The position numbers and the translations under genes were made by a program. A stretch of DNA of 64,000 nucleotides, taken from NCBI RefSeq assembly GCF_014530035.1, contig NZ_JACVMX010000001.1, positions 496,001 through 560,000 of the forward strand. The letters run 5' to 3'. Source of the DNA: Leucobacter sp. cx-328 (GTDB taxonomy: Bacteria; Actinomycetota; Actinomycetes; Actinomycetales; Microbacteriaceae). Positions 1 through 9,166 of the stretch are shown piece by piece; position 1 is the stretch's first letter, and the number at the start of each line of letters is the position of its first letter. The notes below the pieces were generated by a model. The model was not told where the DNA came from, did not search any database, and saw only the letters and a list, made by a program, of their open reading frames with translations.

Positions 1-269
1 CCGATTCACGCATGGCAGACGTCCTCGCCGCGACGCAGCTGCCGGTGTCGTCCTATCACCACCAGGCGATTGGGCGGATCGGTGCCGATCTGCGCGTGGT
101 CGGTCGCGCACCCGATGGCGTGGTCGAGGCATTTGAGCATGTGGCTGCACCAGTTTTGGCAATGCAGTGGCATCCTGAAGACACCGCAGCTGAAGACGGG
201 CGCCAGCAAGCGCTCTTTGACTGGCTCGTGACCAGCGCACAGCGCTACCGAGAGGAACAGGGACGATGA
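1..269 (+). CDS. Gamma-glutamyl-gamma-aminobutyrate hydrolase family protein (C26 peptidase, PuuD-like), 3' part only
   Basis: The 5' end lies outside the window; the reading frame enters at base 3 and stops at 269. The visible 88 residues hold the end of a class I glutamine amidotransferase fold. A SYHHQAIGRIG segment is typical of the C26 group, and AMQWHPED carries the His and Glu of the catalytic triad; the nucleophilic Cys is upstream and not seen. PuuD-type enzymes cleave the gamma-glutamyl bond of gamma-glutamyl-GABA in putrescine breakdown, but other C26 members have other substrates. The stop overlaps the next start (ATGA at 266-269), so the two amidotransferase-fold genes are probably translationally coupled. 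The family call is firm; the substrate is inferred. Confidence 0.8.
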   Translation, partial: DSRMADVLAATQLPVSSYHHQAIGRIGADLRVVGRAPDGVVEAFEHVAAPVLAMQWHPEDTAAEDGRQQALFDWLVTSAQRYREEQGR

Positions 270-988
270 CCGCACGCGTACTCGTTGTCGAGCATCAGAA
301 GAACGCTGGCCTTGGTCAGCTCGCACCGCGCCTGCGCGCAAACGGACTCGAGCTCGTCACCGTTGGACCAGACACCGGGGAGTCTGTGCCCGGCTCGCTC
401 GATGGATTTGACGCGCTCATCGTGCTCGGTGGTGCCATGGGACCGACCGAAGACGAACGGGCTCCTTGGCTCCCCGCCACTCGCAGTCTCATCACTGAGG
501 CGATCGACAGTGAGACCCCGATGCTCGGCATCTGCCTCGGCGCGCAACTGCTCGCGACGGCGGCCGGCGGTCATGTCCGCACGATGCCTGCTGGTCCAGA
601 AGTCGGCCTGTGCAAGGTCGAATTCGCTGAGTCTGCAAGCGCGGATCCCGTGTTCGGTGGCATTGCAAGCTCATCACTTCCGGTTGTGCAATGGCACTGG
701 CTCGAAGCTGACACCTTGCCGCTGAACACCGAGGTCCTGGCCTCAAGCGATGCGTGTGCGAACCAGGCATTCCGCGTGGGATCGAAGGCATGGGGCGTGC
801 AGTTTCACCCAGAAGCGCTTGGCCCAACCGCAAGCGACTGGGTCGATGAGGATCCTGACAGCCTCGATGAACTGGGGCTTGATCCGCGCCAGATCATCGC
901 AGCGGTCACTGATGCCGAACCGCGGCTCGGAGCGGCATGGTTGCCGATCGCGGATCGCTTTGCCGCGGTCGTCACGCAGGCGAGCTAG
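266..988 (+). CDS. Class I glutamine amidotransferase-like protein (GATase1)
   Basis: A 240-residue stand-alone class I glutamine amidotransferase fold. The nucleophile elbow GICLGAQLL places the catalytic Cys at about residue 90, and WGVQFHPE supplies His181 and Glu183, so the triad is intact. Free-standing proteins of this type are often labelled GMP-synthase-like; the true acceptor is unknown. The start overlaps the preceding C26 hydrolase by four bases, so they likely act in one nitrogen or polyamine pathway (inference). The gene converges with the Cache gene on the other strand, with only about 47 bases between the stops. Confidence 0.85.
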   Translation: MTARVLVVEHQKNAGLGQLAPRLRANGLELVTVGPDTGESVPGSLDGFDALIVLGGAMGPTEDERAPWLPATRSLITEAIDSETPMLGICLGAQLLATAAGGHVRTMPAGPEVGLCKVEFAESASADPVFGGIASSSLPVVQWHWLEADTLPLNTEVLASSDACANQAFRVGSKAWGVQFHPEALGPTASDWVDEDPDSLDELGLDPRQIIAAVTDAEPRLGAAWLPIADRFAAVVTQAS

Positions 989-1035
989 ACGGCGTCACAG
1001 AACATCGCTAAACCAGCACAACACGTGCTCATCAG

Positions 1036-1743
1036 CTACTCGGCGAGCAGCAGCTCAAGCCCGATACTCAGCGGTTCTACCGGTACCCGGCGGAACCCAA
1101 CGAGATCGTGGGGGATCTGCGTACCTGGCAGGTAATTCGCCGAATTGCTGATGAGCACGTTGTTGTGCGTGCCGATAAGAATTGCGTCGGTGGGGCAACC
1201 GAGCAGCAGCGGCAGCAGGCTCTTTTCGAGGTCTGCGAGCTGAATGTCATTTCCGATGACGCCGATGCGAGTGCCGTTGAGCGTCGCCGGCAGGGTCAGC
1301 GTGGTCACGTATGCTTCCACACCGAGGTAGTCGAGGTACGGACCCACAAACACCGGGACGTCTTCGTGGAACGCGCGAATAAACCACTCGTGGTGTTCGT
1401 AATCGTAGTAGCGGTCACCGCCAGGCACGACGCCAAACGAGTAGCGAGCAAACCGCTGCTCATCCTCTCGCACCCACCACTCGATGTGCCCGTTCTCGGT
1501 TCCCATTGCAGATCGTGAGAAGATGAGCCCACAGCCGTCTACTGATGCGTTGTCTTCAAGGTACTGTTCAGCGATGAGGCGAAGCTGACGCTGCATCCTT
1601 GCCGTCACATCGATCAGGCCATCGGTGTTCAGCTCGATCTTCGCGAGGAAACGATCTGACAGATCTGCCAGGCGTGAGAATCGATCGGTGAACCAAGCGT
1701 TTACCGCATCGACGGTTCCCTGGGTGCGCAGTGAAGCGGTCAT
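1036..1743 (-). CDS. Stand-alone Cache-domain protein
   Basis: A 235-residue protein. The segment RYYDYEHHEWFIRAFHEDVPVF and the following region (VGPYLDYLG, then a threonine-rich strand) fit the extracellular-sensor PDC/Cache family that binds small ligands such as amino acids or carboxylates. I see no signal peptide, membrane helix or output domain (no kinase, GGDEF or methyl-accepting part), so it looks like a soluble, detached sensor. Its start overlaps the stop of the upstream GntR gene (ATGA, 1740-1743), giving a regulator-plus-sensor pair. Ligand and mechanism are unknown. The family call rests on the tyrosine/tryptophan-rich Cache signature and is moderately sure. Confidence 0.65.
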   Translation of the reverse strand: MTASLRTQGTVDAVNAWFTDRFSRLADLSDRFLAKIELNTDGLIDVTARMQRQLRLIAEQYLEDNASVDGCGLIFSRSAMGTENGHIEWWVREDEQRFARYSFGVVPGGDRYYDYEHHEWFIRAFHEDVPVFVGPYLDYLGVEAYVTTLTLPATLNGTRIGVIGNDIQLADLEKSLLPLLLGCPTDAILIGTHNNVLISNSANYLPGTQIPHDLVGFRRVPVEPLSIGLELLLAE

Positions 1744-2561
1744 TGCTTCCCCTTCGTGCCAGAACGGACATCCCCGGCTGCTGGGGGCACTACCTCGCCA
1801 CCATCAAGCTGTTTGCGGTTGAGAGCAAGCTTGCCGTTGATGATGAGGTGCATGTTGCCGTGCACATGCTCGACGGCGAGCCGCTCTGCAGTCTGCGCGT
1901 CCTGCTGTTCGATTGCCATGACCATCGCGAGGTGCTCAGTGAACGCGAGGTGCGTGGACGCGCTGCAGACCTCGTCGCACCAGAGGAACGGGGAAAGCTC
2001 AGACTGAAGTCGCTGTTCGGACGCAAGGAGTCGCGCCGACTGGCTCAGCACCGCGATTTCAAAGTGGAAGCGGCTGTCAGCCATCGCACGGTCACGCATG
2101 GTGCGCGCATCGCGGGCCTGAAATGCAAACTCTGCGAGGCGCGTACGCTGTCCGAGTTGTGTGCGCTCTGCCGCGAGCCGTGCGGCCATTCCAGAGATCG
2201 CAGCGTGCTCATCAAAAAAGTCGCGGAGCGCGATCACGCTCGTGCGCACAAGCGACGCGCACAGTTCTTCTGGCTTGGGAAACGGGGTCTGCACGATGAA
2301 CGTGCCGCCACTGCGCCCGCGACGCGTTTCAACGACGCCCTGCTCACGGAGCTGGGCGAGCGCCTTCCGTAGGGTCGCCACAGCGATCCCAAACTGATGC
2401 GCAAGATCAATCTCAGGTGGCAGCCGTTCACCCACGCTGAGCATGCCCATCGAGATCGCCGATGAGATGCTCTGCGTCACCGCGGCGACGCTCGACGACT
2501 GAGCATCAGCGTCGAGCGAAGCCGCGGTCTGACCGAGTGACGGTTGCCCCCAAGCGTTCAC
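1740..2561 (-). CDS. FadR-type GntR transcriptional regulator (FCD subfamily)
   Basis: About 273 residues. An N-terminal winged helix-turn-helix (SVGERLPPEIDLAHQFGIAVATLRKAL, roughly residues 40-75) is followed by an all-helical FCD-type effector domain. The frame stays open to 2660, but that would overlap kgd. GTG at 2561 is preferred because a GAGGA ribosome site lies in the last codons of kgd, just upstream. The gene starts 7 bases after the kgd stop, so it is probably co-transcribed with it, and it overlaps the downstream Cache gene by four bases. FCD regulators usually sense carboxylic acids or sugar acids; the effector here is not known. Confidence 0.85.
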   Translation of the reverse strand: MNAWGQPSLGQTAASLDADAQSSSVAAVTQSISSAISMGMLSVGERLPPEIDLAHQFGIAVATLRKALAQLREQGVVETRRGRSGGTFIVQTPFPKPEELCASLVRTSVIALRDFFDEHAAISGMAARLAAERTQLGQRTRLAEFAFQARDARTMRDRAMADSRFHFEIAVLSQSARLLASEQRLQSELSPFLWCDEVCSASTHLAFTEHLAMVMAIEQQDAQTAERLAVEHVHGNMHLIINGKLALNRKQLDGGEVVPPAAGDVRSGTKGKQ

Positions 2562-2568
2562 CTGAGAA

Positions 2569-5500
2569 TCAGTCCTCGAAGCGAGTAGCTTGCTCGATAA
2601 TCTGAGCCTGCTCAAGCGCGTGGATCTTTGCCGAACCGGTAGACGGTGCCGCCGAAGCACGGCGTGACACGACCGAGAACGAACGCTGATCCGTCATGTG
2701 GCGGGGGTACCACTGTGCGATGAAGGGCCATGCGCCCTGGTTCTGGGGCTCGTCCTGTACCCACACCAGCTCAGCGTTCGGGTACTTCGCCAGGATCTGC
2801 GACAGTTCTGCACCGGGAATGGGGAAGAACTGTTCAAGGCGCACGACTGCGATGCGAGGATCGGGGTGCTTCTCAAGTTCGCCGAGGATATCGTAGGTGA
2901 CCTTGCCAGAAGTGAGAACCACGCGCTCTACGGCTGCGGGATCGGTGATCCGCGCATCATCAATGACCGGCTGGAAAGCGCCGGTCGTGAAGTCTTCAAC
3001 GCTTGAGGTCGCATTGCGCAGGCGCAGCATTGACTTCGGGGTGAAGACGACGAGCGGTTTGCGCGGTCGAGCGTACGCCTGGCGGCGCAGCAGATGGAAG
3101 TAGTTCGCTGGCGTCGACGGATGGCAAACCGTCATGTTGTCCTCAGCGCAGAGCTGGAGGAAACGCTCAATGCGTCCTGACGAGTGGTCGGGCCCCTGAC
3201 CTTCGAAGCCGTGGGGGAGCAGCATGACGACCGACGAACGCTGACCCCACTTCTGCTCTGCAGACGAGATGAACTCATCGACCACCGACTGGGCGCCGTT
3301 GACGAAGTCACCGAACTGCGCTTCCCAGGCGACGAGTGCGTCTTCACGCTGCAGCGAGTAGCCGTACTCGTACGCGAGAGCTGCGTACTCAGAGAGGAGG
3401 GAGTCGTAGATCCAGAAGCGTGCCTGCTCTTCTGAGAGGTTGAGCAGCGGGATCCATTCTTGGCCGTTTGCGCGGTCATGGAAGACCGCGTGACGCTGCG
3501 CAAAGGTGCCGCGTCGTGCGTCCTGGCCAGCGAAGCGTACCGGGGTGCCCTCGATGAGGAGCGACCCGAGCGCGAGCAGCTCGCCGAAGCCCCAGTCAAT
3601 ACCGCCGTTTCGGCTCATCTCGTGACGCTTCGTCAGCAGGCGCTGCAGCTTCTTGTGCACGGTGAAGCCCTGTGGCGGGTTGATGTGCGCGTCGCCGATC
3701 CGCTCAACGATCGAACGATCGACGGCCGTATCAAGTACCACCGGGGGAGTGACGGGCTCCGGTGTGAGGTTCGTCTCGGGGACGATTGTCTCAATGATCG
3801 GAATCGAGCCGGTCTGTGCCGCATGCGTCTCCATGAACGCAAGCTCGAGTCGGTTCTGGAAGTCTTGCTTTGCCTTCTCGTACTCTTCTTCAGTGATGTC
3901 ACCACGGCCGACGAGGCCTGAGGTGTACAGACGACGCGTCGAGCGCTTCGCCTCGATGAGGTCGGTCATGAGCGGCTGGGTCATCGACGGATCGTCACCC
4001 TCATTGTGGCCGCGACGGCGGTAGCAGATGAGGTCGATGATGACGTCGACGTGGAAGCGCTGGCGGAACTCGTACGCGAGGCGCGCAACGCGAACAACCG
4101 ACTCGGGGTCATCACCGTTGACGTGGAAGATCGGCGACTGCACAACCTTTCCGACGTCTGACGCGTACACTGCCGATCGCGAATCGCTTGGCAGTGTGGT
4201 GAAGCCCACCTGGTTGTTGATGATGATGTGGATCGTGCCACCGGTACGGTAACCGCGCAGCTGCGACATTTGCAGGGTCTCGTAGACCACGCCCTGACCC
4301 GCCATGGCGGCATCGCCGTGAATGAGGATCGGGAGAGTGGTGAATGAACCGATCGGCTTGAGATCTTGCTTCGCGCGAACGATACCTTCGAGGACACCGT
4401 TCACCGTCTCGAGGTGCGAGGGGTTCGCAGCAAGGTGAATCGGAACCTGGGTGCCGTTTGGAGCTGTGAAGACACCGGTTGTGCCGAGGTGGTACTTCAC
4501 ATCGCCAGAGCCGGTCGAGGCTTGTGCACCCTCGAACTCACGGAAGATCTGGCCGTACGTCTTGCCCGCAATGTTTGAAAGCACGTTCAGGCGACCACGG
4601 TGCGCCATGCCGATATCGACGCTGTCGACACCGTCTTCTGCGGCGTCAATGAGCATGGCATCGAGGAACGGAATGACCGACTCTCCACCCTCGAGACTGA
4701 ACCGCTTCTGGCCGACGTATTTCGTCTGGAGGAAGGTCTCAAAGGCCTCAGCCTCGTTGAGCTTCTCGAGGATACGCATTTGCTCGTCGTGATCGGGCTT
4801 CGCGTAGGGAACCTCGAGCTGCTCGCGGATCCACATGCGCTGGGCCGGGTCCTGGATATGCATGTACTCGACGCCGATCTTGCGGCAGTACGAATCACGG
4901 AGCACACCAAGAATGTCGCGGAGCTTCATCGAACGCTTGCCGCCGATTCCGCCGGTGACGAACTCACGGTCGAGGTCCCAGAAAGTCAGGCCGTGTGACT
5001 CGATCTCAAGGTCGGGGTGTGTGCGCTGTACGTACTCGAGCGGATCGGTATCAGCCATCAGGTGGCCACGAACGCGGAACGAGTTGATCAGCTCCTGCAC
5101 GCGTGCCGACTTGTCGACCGCGCCCGAGATATCAACGTGGATGTCCTGGCCCCACTGTACGGGCTTGTACGGAATACGGAGCGCTGCGAAGACCTCTTCA
5201 TAGAAGTCGTGACCGCCTGTGAGTCGTTCATGAATGAGCTTCAGGAACTCACCAGAACCAGCGCCCTGAATGACGCGGTGGTCGTAGGTACTCGTGAGCG
5301 TGATGGTCTTGCCAATGCCAAGGTTGTTCAGGATCTCTGGCGAAGAGCCCTGGAACTCAGCCGGGTATTCAAGGGCGCCTGCGCCGATGATGCTGCCCTG
5401 GCCGGGCATGAGGCGGGGGACCGAGTGTACGGTGCCGATACCGCCAGGGTTGGTGAGCGAGATCGTGGTGCCCTGGAAATCAGCTGCGCCAAGCTTGCCG

Positions 5501-6309
5501 CCGCGAGCGCGCTGCACGAGGTCTTCGTACGCATCAAGGAATGCGTTGAACGTAAGCGTTTCTGCGCGCTTGATTGACGGGACGAGGAGGGCCCGGTCGC
5601 CGTTGGCTTGGGGCACGTCGATCGCAATGCCGAGACCGATGTGAGCCGGCGAGATGACGGCAGGCTTGCCATCTACCTCACCGTAGGCGACGTTTTGCGC
5701 GGGGAAGTTCTTGAGCGACTGGATGATTGCCCAGCCGATCAGGTGAGTGAAGGACACCTTGCCACCACGGCTGCGACGCATGTGGTTGTTGATGACAATG
5801 CGGTTGTCAATCAGCAGCTTCGCGGGAACCGTACGAACGCTCGTTGCGGTCGGGACCGAAAGGCTTTGGTCCATGTTCTTTGCGAGGGTGCGTGACATTC
5901 CACGGAGCGGCGTCGTCACAGGGGCCGAGTCTGCTGCGGTCTCGGTGGGCGCTGCGGCGCTCGCGCCGCGATGCGGGGCATCCGCCGGGATCGGGGTGAG
6001 GCGGGGTGCCGTGTTCGTTGTGCGAGCAGGCGTTGCCTGCTGCGTCGGAATCGGCGTTGTCGCTGTGGGAACCGCTGCAGCTGCGGGCGCAGGAGGCGCG
6101 GGCGGTGCAGGAGGTGCGGCGGCTGCGGGCGCGGCAGCAGAAGCCGCGGTCTCCTCAGCTGTCAATGCTTCAAGAACCGGCCACCACGATGCATCTACGG
6201 AGTGTTTGTCGACGATGAACTTCTTGTACATCTCATCGACAAGCCAAGCGTTTGCGCCGAAGTCCTCGGCGGATCCGTCGTGATCAGTCGTGCTCGTGTG
6301 CTCAGCCAC
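2569..6309 (-). CDS. kgd: Multifunctional 2-oxoglutarate decarboxylase/dehydrogenase E1 with E2 succinyltransferase domain (Kgd/SucA)
   Basis: 1246 residues, the length of the actinobacterial E1/E2 fusion. Order of parts: an N-terminal helix (about 18-45), an Ala/Pro-rich linker (about 55-125), an E2-type acyltransferase domain (about 130-365, with the catalytic TYDHRVIQGA, His344), then the thiamine-diphosphate E1 domain. E1 marks are MAHRGRLNVL, GDAAMAGQG followed by INNQVGFTT, and RRRGHNEGDDPSMTQP. It converts 2-oxoglutarate to succinyl-CoA in complex with E2p/E3, or to succinic semialdehyde. It lacks a lipoyl domain, as is normal for this family. It is transcribed away from the CNNM genes and leads into gntR and the Cache gene. 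Identification is very secure. Confidence 0.97.
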   Translation of the reverse strand: MAEHTSTTDHDGSAEDFGANAWLVDEMYKKFIVDKHSVDASWWPVLEALTAEETAASAAAPAAAAPPAPPAPPAPAAAAVPTATTPIPTQQATPARTTNTAPRLTPIPADAPHRGASAAAPTETAADSAPVTTPLRGMSRTLAKNMDQSLSVPTATSVRTVPAKLLIDNRIVINNHMRRSRGGKVSFTHLIGWAIIQSLKNFPAQNVAYGEVDGKPAVISPAHIGLGIAIDVPQANGDRALLVPSIKRAETLTFNAFLDAYEDLVQRARGGKLGAADFQGTTISLTNPGGIGTVHSVPRLMPGQGSIIGAGALEYPAEFQGSSPEILNNLGIGKTITLTSTYDHRVIQGAGSGEFLKLIHERLTGGHDFYEEVFAALRIPYKPVQWGQDIHVDISGAVDKSARVQELINSFRVRGHLMADTDPLEYVQRTHPDLEIESHGLTFWDLDREFVTGGIGGKRSMKLRDILGVLRDSYCRKIGVEYMHIQDPAQRMWIREQLEVPYAKPDHDEQMRILEKLNEAEAFETFLQTKYVGQKRFSLEGGESVIPFLDAMLIDAAEDGVDSVDIGMAHRGRLNVLSNIAGKTYGQIFREFEGAQASTGSGDVKYHLGTTGVFTAPNGTQVPIHLAANPSHLETVNGVLEGIVRAKQDLKPIGSFTTLPILIHGDAAMAGQGVVYETLQMSQLRGYRTGGTIHIIINNQVGFTTLPSDSRSAVYASDVGKVVQSPIFHVNGDDPESVVRVARLAYEFRQRFHVDVIIDLICYRRRGHNEGDDPSMTQPLMTDLIEAKRSTRRLYTSGLVGRGDITEEEYEKAKQDFQNRLELAFMETHAAQTGSIPIIETIVPETNLTPEPVTPPVVLDTAVDRSIVERIGDAHINPPQGFTVHKKLQRLLTKRHEMSRNGGIDWGFGELLALGSLLIEGTPVRFAGQDARRGTFAQRHAVFHDRANGQEWIPLLNLSEEQARFWIYDSLLSEYAALAYEYGYSLQREDALVAWEAQFGDFVNGAQSVVDEFISSAEQKWGQRSSVVMLLPHGFEGQGPDHSSGRIERFLQLCAEDNMTVCHPSTPANYFHLLRRQAYARPRKPLVVFTPKSMLRLRNATSSVEDFTTGAFQPVIDDARITDPAAVERVVLTSGKVTYDILGELEKHPDPRIAVVRLEQFFPIPGAELSQILAKYPNAELVWVQDEPQNQGAWPFIAQWYPRHMTDQRSFSVVSRRASAAPSTGSAKIHALEQAQIIEQATRFED

Positions 6310-6361
6310 AGCTACTTCCTCTCATGTCGCGCTCGTAACAGGGCGCGTCTTTGATGCCACA

Positions 6362-6383
6362 GAAGGAGCTACGGCGCTCCTTC
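6362..6383. repeat. Short hairpin in the kgd upstream region
   Basis: An 8-bp inverted repeat (GAAGGAGC / GCTCCTTC) with a 6-base loop lies about 55 bases upstream of the kgd start, in the 248-bp gap between the divergent kgd and CNNM genes. It could be a leader hairpin or an operator. No function can be assigned from sequence alone. Confidence 0.35.
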
Positions 6384-6557
6384 GCGTCTCTAGCCTACGG
6401 GGTTTTGGGGTGGAAAAAGTTTGGAAACACCCATCTATTTTCAGGATCTGACTGGTAATGTTTTTTGAATCATGGACGCAGGCCCTCGAAGATCGTCAGA
6501 CCCCCCGAGTAGTAGCCGTGCATTTGCACGGCATCAGTTCCCCCATTGGGGGTGGCG

Positions 6558-7907
6558 ATGAACGAGTGGTGGCTCCTTCTCGTCGGAATCCTCCTCACCC
6601 TCGGAACAGGCGTGTTTGTTGCCGCCGAGTTTGCGATGGTTGGCCTGGATCGGCACGACCTCGAACGGCGCAGAGACGCAGGCGAGACCGGTCTCGACCG
6701 AGTCATTCGTGCGCTTGCGCACACGTCTACAAACCTTTCTGCGGCTCAGCTTGGCATCACGCTGACCACGCTGCTCGCTGGTTACACGCTCGAGCCAGCG
6801 GTCAGTACATTGCTGCAGGTGCCCCTGACCGCCATGGGCGTCTCGACATCCTTCCAGAGCGTGATCACGGTGCCCATTTCGGTTGCGATTGCGACCGTCT
6901 TCTCGATGATTATCGGCGAACTCGTTCCCAAAAACTTTGCAATCGCCATGCCGTTGGCAACAGCGCGACTGGTGGTTCCGCTACAGAGCGCATTTACTGC
7001 AGTGTTTCGGCCAGCGATTGCTGTGCTGAACGGCAGTGCGAACGCGCTGTTGCGTTCCGTTGGTATCGAGCCAGTCGAAGAGTTGAGTGGTAGTCGCAGT
7101 GCTGAGGAGCTCTCATCACTCGTGCGTCATTCAGCGAGCGCAGGTCTGCTCGAAGCTGACACCGCGACGCTGCTTGATCGCACCCTGCGATTTGCCGAGC
7201 TGACCGCGGCAGACGTGATGACTCCGCGACTCAAAATGGAGAGCATTCAGCGTCTTGAGCCTGCAAGCGCGGTGCTTGAGCTGTCTGGCCGCACTGGTTT
7301 TTCACGCTTCCCCGTCATTGACGAGGATCGCGATGACGTCGTCGGTATCGTGCATGTGAAGCAGGCTGTCGCCGTTCCCCGCGAGAAGCGTGCCGACGTC
7401 CCGGTTGCTGCACTTGCTGAAGACGAACTGCGCGTACCCGAGACCATGCGTCTCGACCAGCTGCTCGGCGAGCTTCGTGAGCAGGGCTACCAGACCGCCA
7501 TTGTCGTTGACGAATACGGTGGCACCGCCGGCTTGGTCACCCTCGAAGACCTTGTCGAGGAGATCATCGGCGAGGTCGCCGACGAACACGACCGAGCATC
7601 GGCTGGCGTAGTCGGATCCGCAGAAGAAATGACCTTCCCCGCCGACCTGCGTCCTGACGAAGTTCTCGCACAGACCGGCATCGAAATCCCTGACGACGGT
7701 GAGTACGACACGGCCGCTGGCTGGGTGCTCCAGGAACTGGGGCGGATCCCCGAAATCGGCGACGAGGCACACCTGCCGAGCGGAGCAACGCTCCGGGTCG
7801 AACGCATGGAAGGCCATCGCATCGCGCGTCTTCGCTACATCGCGGCTCCGCTGCCAAAGGAATACGAAGACGAACTGGTGACTGAGCGAGAGGAGGAACG
7901 ACGATGA
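6558..7907 (+). CDS. CNNM/CorC-type membrane protein with CBS domains (HlyC/CorC 'hemolysin family')
   Basis: About 449 residues. The N-terminal DUF21/CNNM region has several hydrophobic helices (first at about 3-25, [22 protein letters not shown]). A CBS-domain pair follows in the middle, including the [23 protein letters not shown] signature, and a C-terminal CorC_HlyC domain (about 350-430) ends with [16 protein letters not shown]. Such proteins are linked to magnesium or cobalt efflux and metal tolerance, not true hemolysis. ATG 6558 is chosen because a G-rich ribosome site sits just before it; TTG 6546 and GTG 6552 are in frame upstream. The stop overlaps the next CNNM gene (ATGA), forming a two-gene operon. 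Confidence 0.9.
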   Translation: MNEWWLLLVGILLTLGTGVFVAAEFAMVGLDRHDLERRRDAGETGLDRVIRALAHTSTNLSAAQLGITLTTLLAGYTLEPAVSTLLQVPLTAMGVSTSFQSVITVPISVAIATVFSMIIGELVPKNFAIAMPLATARLVVPLQSAFTAVFRPAIAVLNGSANALLRSVGIEPVEELSGSRSAEELSSLVRHSASAGLLEADTATLLDRTLRFAELTAADVMTPRLKMESIQRLEPASAVLELSGRTGFSRFPVIDEDRDDVVGIVHVKQAVAVPREKRADVPVAALAEDELRVPETMRLDQLLGELREQGYQTAIVVDEYGGTAGLVTLEDLVEEIIGEVADEHDRASAGVVGSAEEMTFPADLRPDEVLAQTGIEIPDDGEYDTAAGWVLQELGRIPEIGDEAHLPSGATLRVERMEGHRIARLRYIAAPLPKEYEDELVTEREEERR

Positions 7908-8953
7908 ACGACTGGGCCGGAATTATGTGGCTCGTGGTGCTGCTCGCCGCGAACGCATTCTTTGTTGCCGCGGAATTCGCTGTGATCTCTGCGCGTCGCT
8001 CGCAGATCGAACCGAAGGCTGAGGCCGGTTCGAAGCGAGCCATCACCGCGCTCTACGCGATGGAGCATGCGACGCTGATGCTCGCGACAAGCCAGCTTGG
8101 CATTACCGTGTGTTCGCTGCTCATTCTGAACGTGTCTGAGCCGGCAATTCACCACCTGCTGCAGGGCCCGCTCGCATGGACTGGCATGTCGGTAGCGACC
8201 GTGAACATTGTTGCCTTCGTTCTGACGCTCACCCTCGTGTCATACCTGCACGTCGTGCTCGGCGAAATGGTGCCGAAAAACGCGGCGTTCTCGATGCCTG
8301 ACAAGGCCGTGTTGCTGCTCGCTCCGCCGCTCGTGTTGGTATCGAAGGTGTTTAAGCCGCTCATTGCCGGCCTGAACGCGATCGCGAACGGTGTGCTGCG
8401 CCTATTCAAGGTTGAGCCGAAATCAGAGACCAACAGCACGTTTACGCTCGAGGAAGTCGCGAATATCGTGAGTCACTCGACGCGCGAAGGAGTGCTGGAA
8501 GATCGAAGCGGCGCGTTGTCTGCGGCATTCGAATTCACGGCAAAGCATGCGGGCGATGTGCTGGTGCCGCGTACGGAGCTTGTGACGATGCCGCTGGACG
8601 CGACGCCAGCTGATGTTGAAGCTGCGGTTGTGAAGCAGGGCTTTTCCCGATACCCGATCGCTGACGAGAGTGGTGCGTTGCACGGCTACGTGCACATCAA
8701 GGACCTTGTGCGCATCCAGGATTCGCGTATCAACGATCCAATTCCCGCAAAGCGTATTCGTGACATGATGCGGGTTCCCGCGTCGATGGATCTCGAAGAT
8801 CTCCTCGCTGAGATGCAGGCGAGCGGCATTCACGTTGCCCGCGTGCAAGACGTGGCCACCGCCGAAGACCTTGGTGTGGTCTTCTTGGAAGACGTCATTG
8901 AAGAACTCGTTGGTGAGGTGCACGACGCGACGCGTCGCCAGAAGTACGCCTAG
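7904..8953 (+). CDS. Second CNNM/CBS membrane protein, without the CorC_HlyC tail
   Basis: 349 residues. The DUF21/CNNM membrane domain occupies about residues 1-190 (VVLLAANAFFVAAEFAVISARRSQIE at the start, GEMVPKNAAFSMP in the middle). A CBS pair follows to the C-terminus (FLEDVIEELVGEVHDATRR). Unlike its upstream neighbour it ends right after the CBS pair and lacks the C-terminal CorC_HlyC transporter-associated domain. Tandem pairs of a long and a short CNNM protein are common in actinobacteria and may form heterodimers (inference). It overlaps the upstream gene by four bases. Downstream lies a palindromic repeat and a tandem array before the convergent metX. Confidence 0.9.
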   Translation: MNDWAGIMWLVVLLAANAFFVAAEFAVISARRSQIEPKAEAGSKRAITALYAMEHATLMLATSQLGITVCSLLILNVSEPAIHHLLQGPLAWTGMSVATVNIVAFVLTLTLVSYLHVVLGEMVPKNAAFSMPDKAVLLLAPPLVLVSKVFKPLIAGLNAIANGVLRLFKVEPKSETNSTFTLEEVANIVSHSTREGVLEDRSGALSAAFEFTAKHAGDVLVPRTELVTMPLDATPADVEAAVVKQGFSRYPIADESGALHGYVHIKDLVRIQDSRINDPIPAKRIRDMMRVPASMDLEDLLAEMQASGIHVARVQDVATAEDLGVVFLEDVIEELVGEVHDATRRQKYA

Positions 8954-8979
8954 TTTCTGCCGCCGCTTGCGGAGTGGGT

Positions 8980-9073
8980 CAACCCCGCGAAAAGGGGTGT
9001 TTCTCCCGAAAAGGCCACTTTCATGCGTTTGAAAGACCCTATCTCGACAGAAACACCCCATTTCGCGGGGTTG
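8980..9073. repeat. 94-bp palindromic repeat, copy A
   Basis: A 94-bp imperfect palindrome running from CAACCCCGCGAAA to TTTCGCGGGGTTG. The arms match over most of their length (for example AGGGGTGTTTCT against AGAAACACCCC), and a central TTTCA...TGAAA stem is present. Three other copies of identical length occur at 36365, 46730 and 47112. It lies 26 bases after the CNNM gene stop and before the convergent metX, so it can fold as a long hairpin in either transcript. Its right end overlaps the first unit of the 25-bp tandem array. Confidence 0.9.
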
Positions 9074-9160
9074 GCGCAAGAAACTTTTCGCGGGGCGAGC
9101 GCAAGAAGCGTTTCGCGGGGTTGGCGCAAGAAGCGTTTCGCGGGGTTGGCGCAAGAAATG
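9061..9160. repeat. Four-unit 25-bp tandem repeat
   Basis: Exactly four 25-bp units (9061-9085, 9086-9110, 9111-9135, 9136-9160), each starting TTTCGCGGGG and containing GCGCAAGAA. Units 1, 3 and 4 differ only in their last few bases; unit 2 has CGAG in place of TTGG. The first 13 bases equal the right terminus of the adjacent 94-bp palindrome, so the array probably grew from its end. It lies in the spacer between convergent genes and ends 6 bases before the metX stop codon. Reading frames through it on either strand look like repeat translations, not proteins. Confidence 0.92.
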
Positions 9161-9166
9161 CGGATC

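Noticed and set aside
5608-6354. Plus-strand reading frames opposite the kgd linker
   Set aside because: They are Gly/Ala/Arg-rich shadows caused by the Ala/Pro-rich linker codons of kgd.
6558-8953. Hemolysins
   Set aside because: The 'hemolysin family' label is historical; domains are CNNM/CBS and point to metal-ion handling, not cell lysis.
9061-9160. CRISPR-like array
   Set aside because: The 25-bp units are directly adjacent with no spacers, and no cas genes are present.
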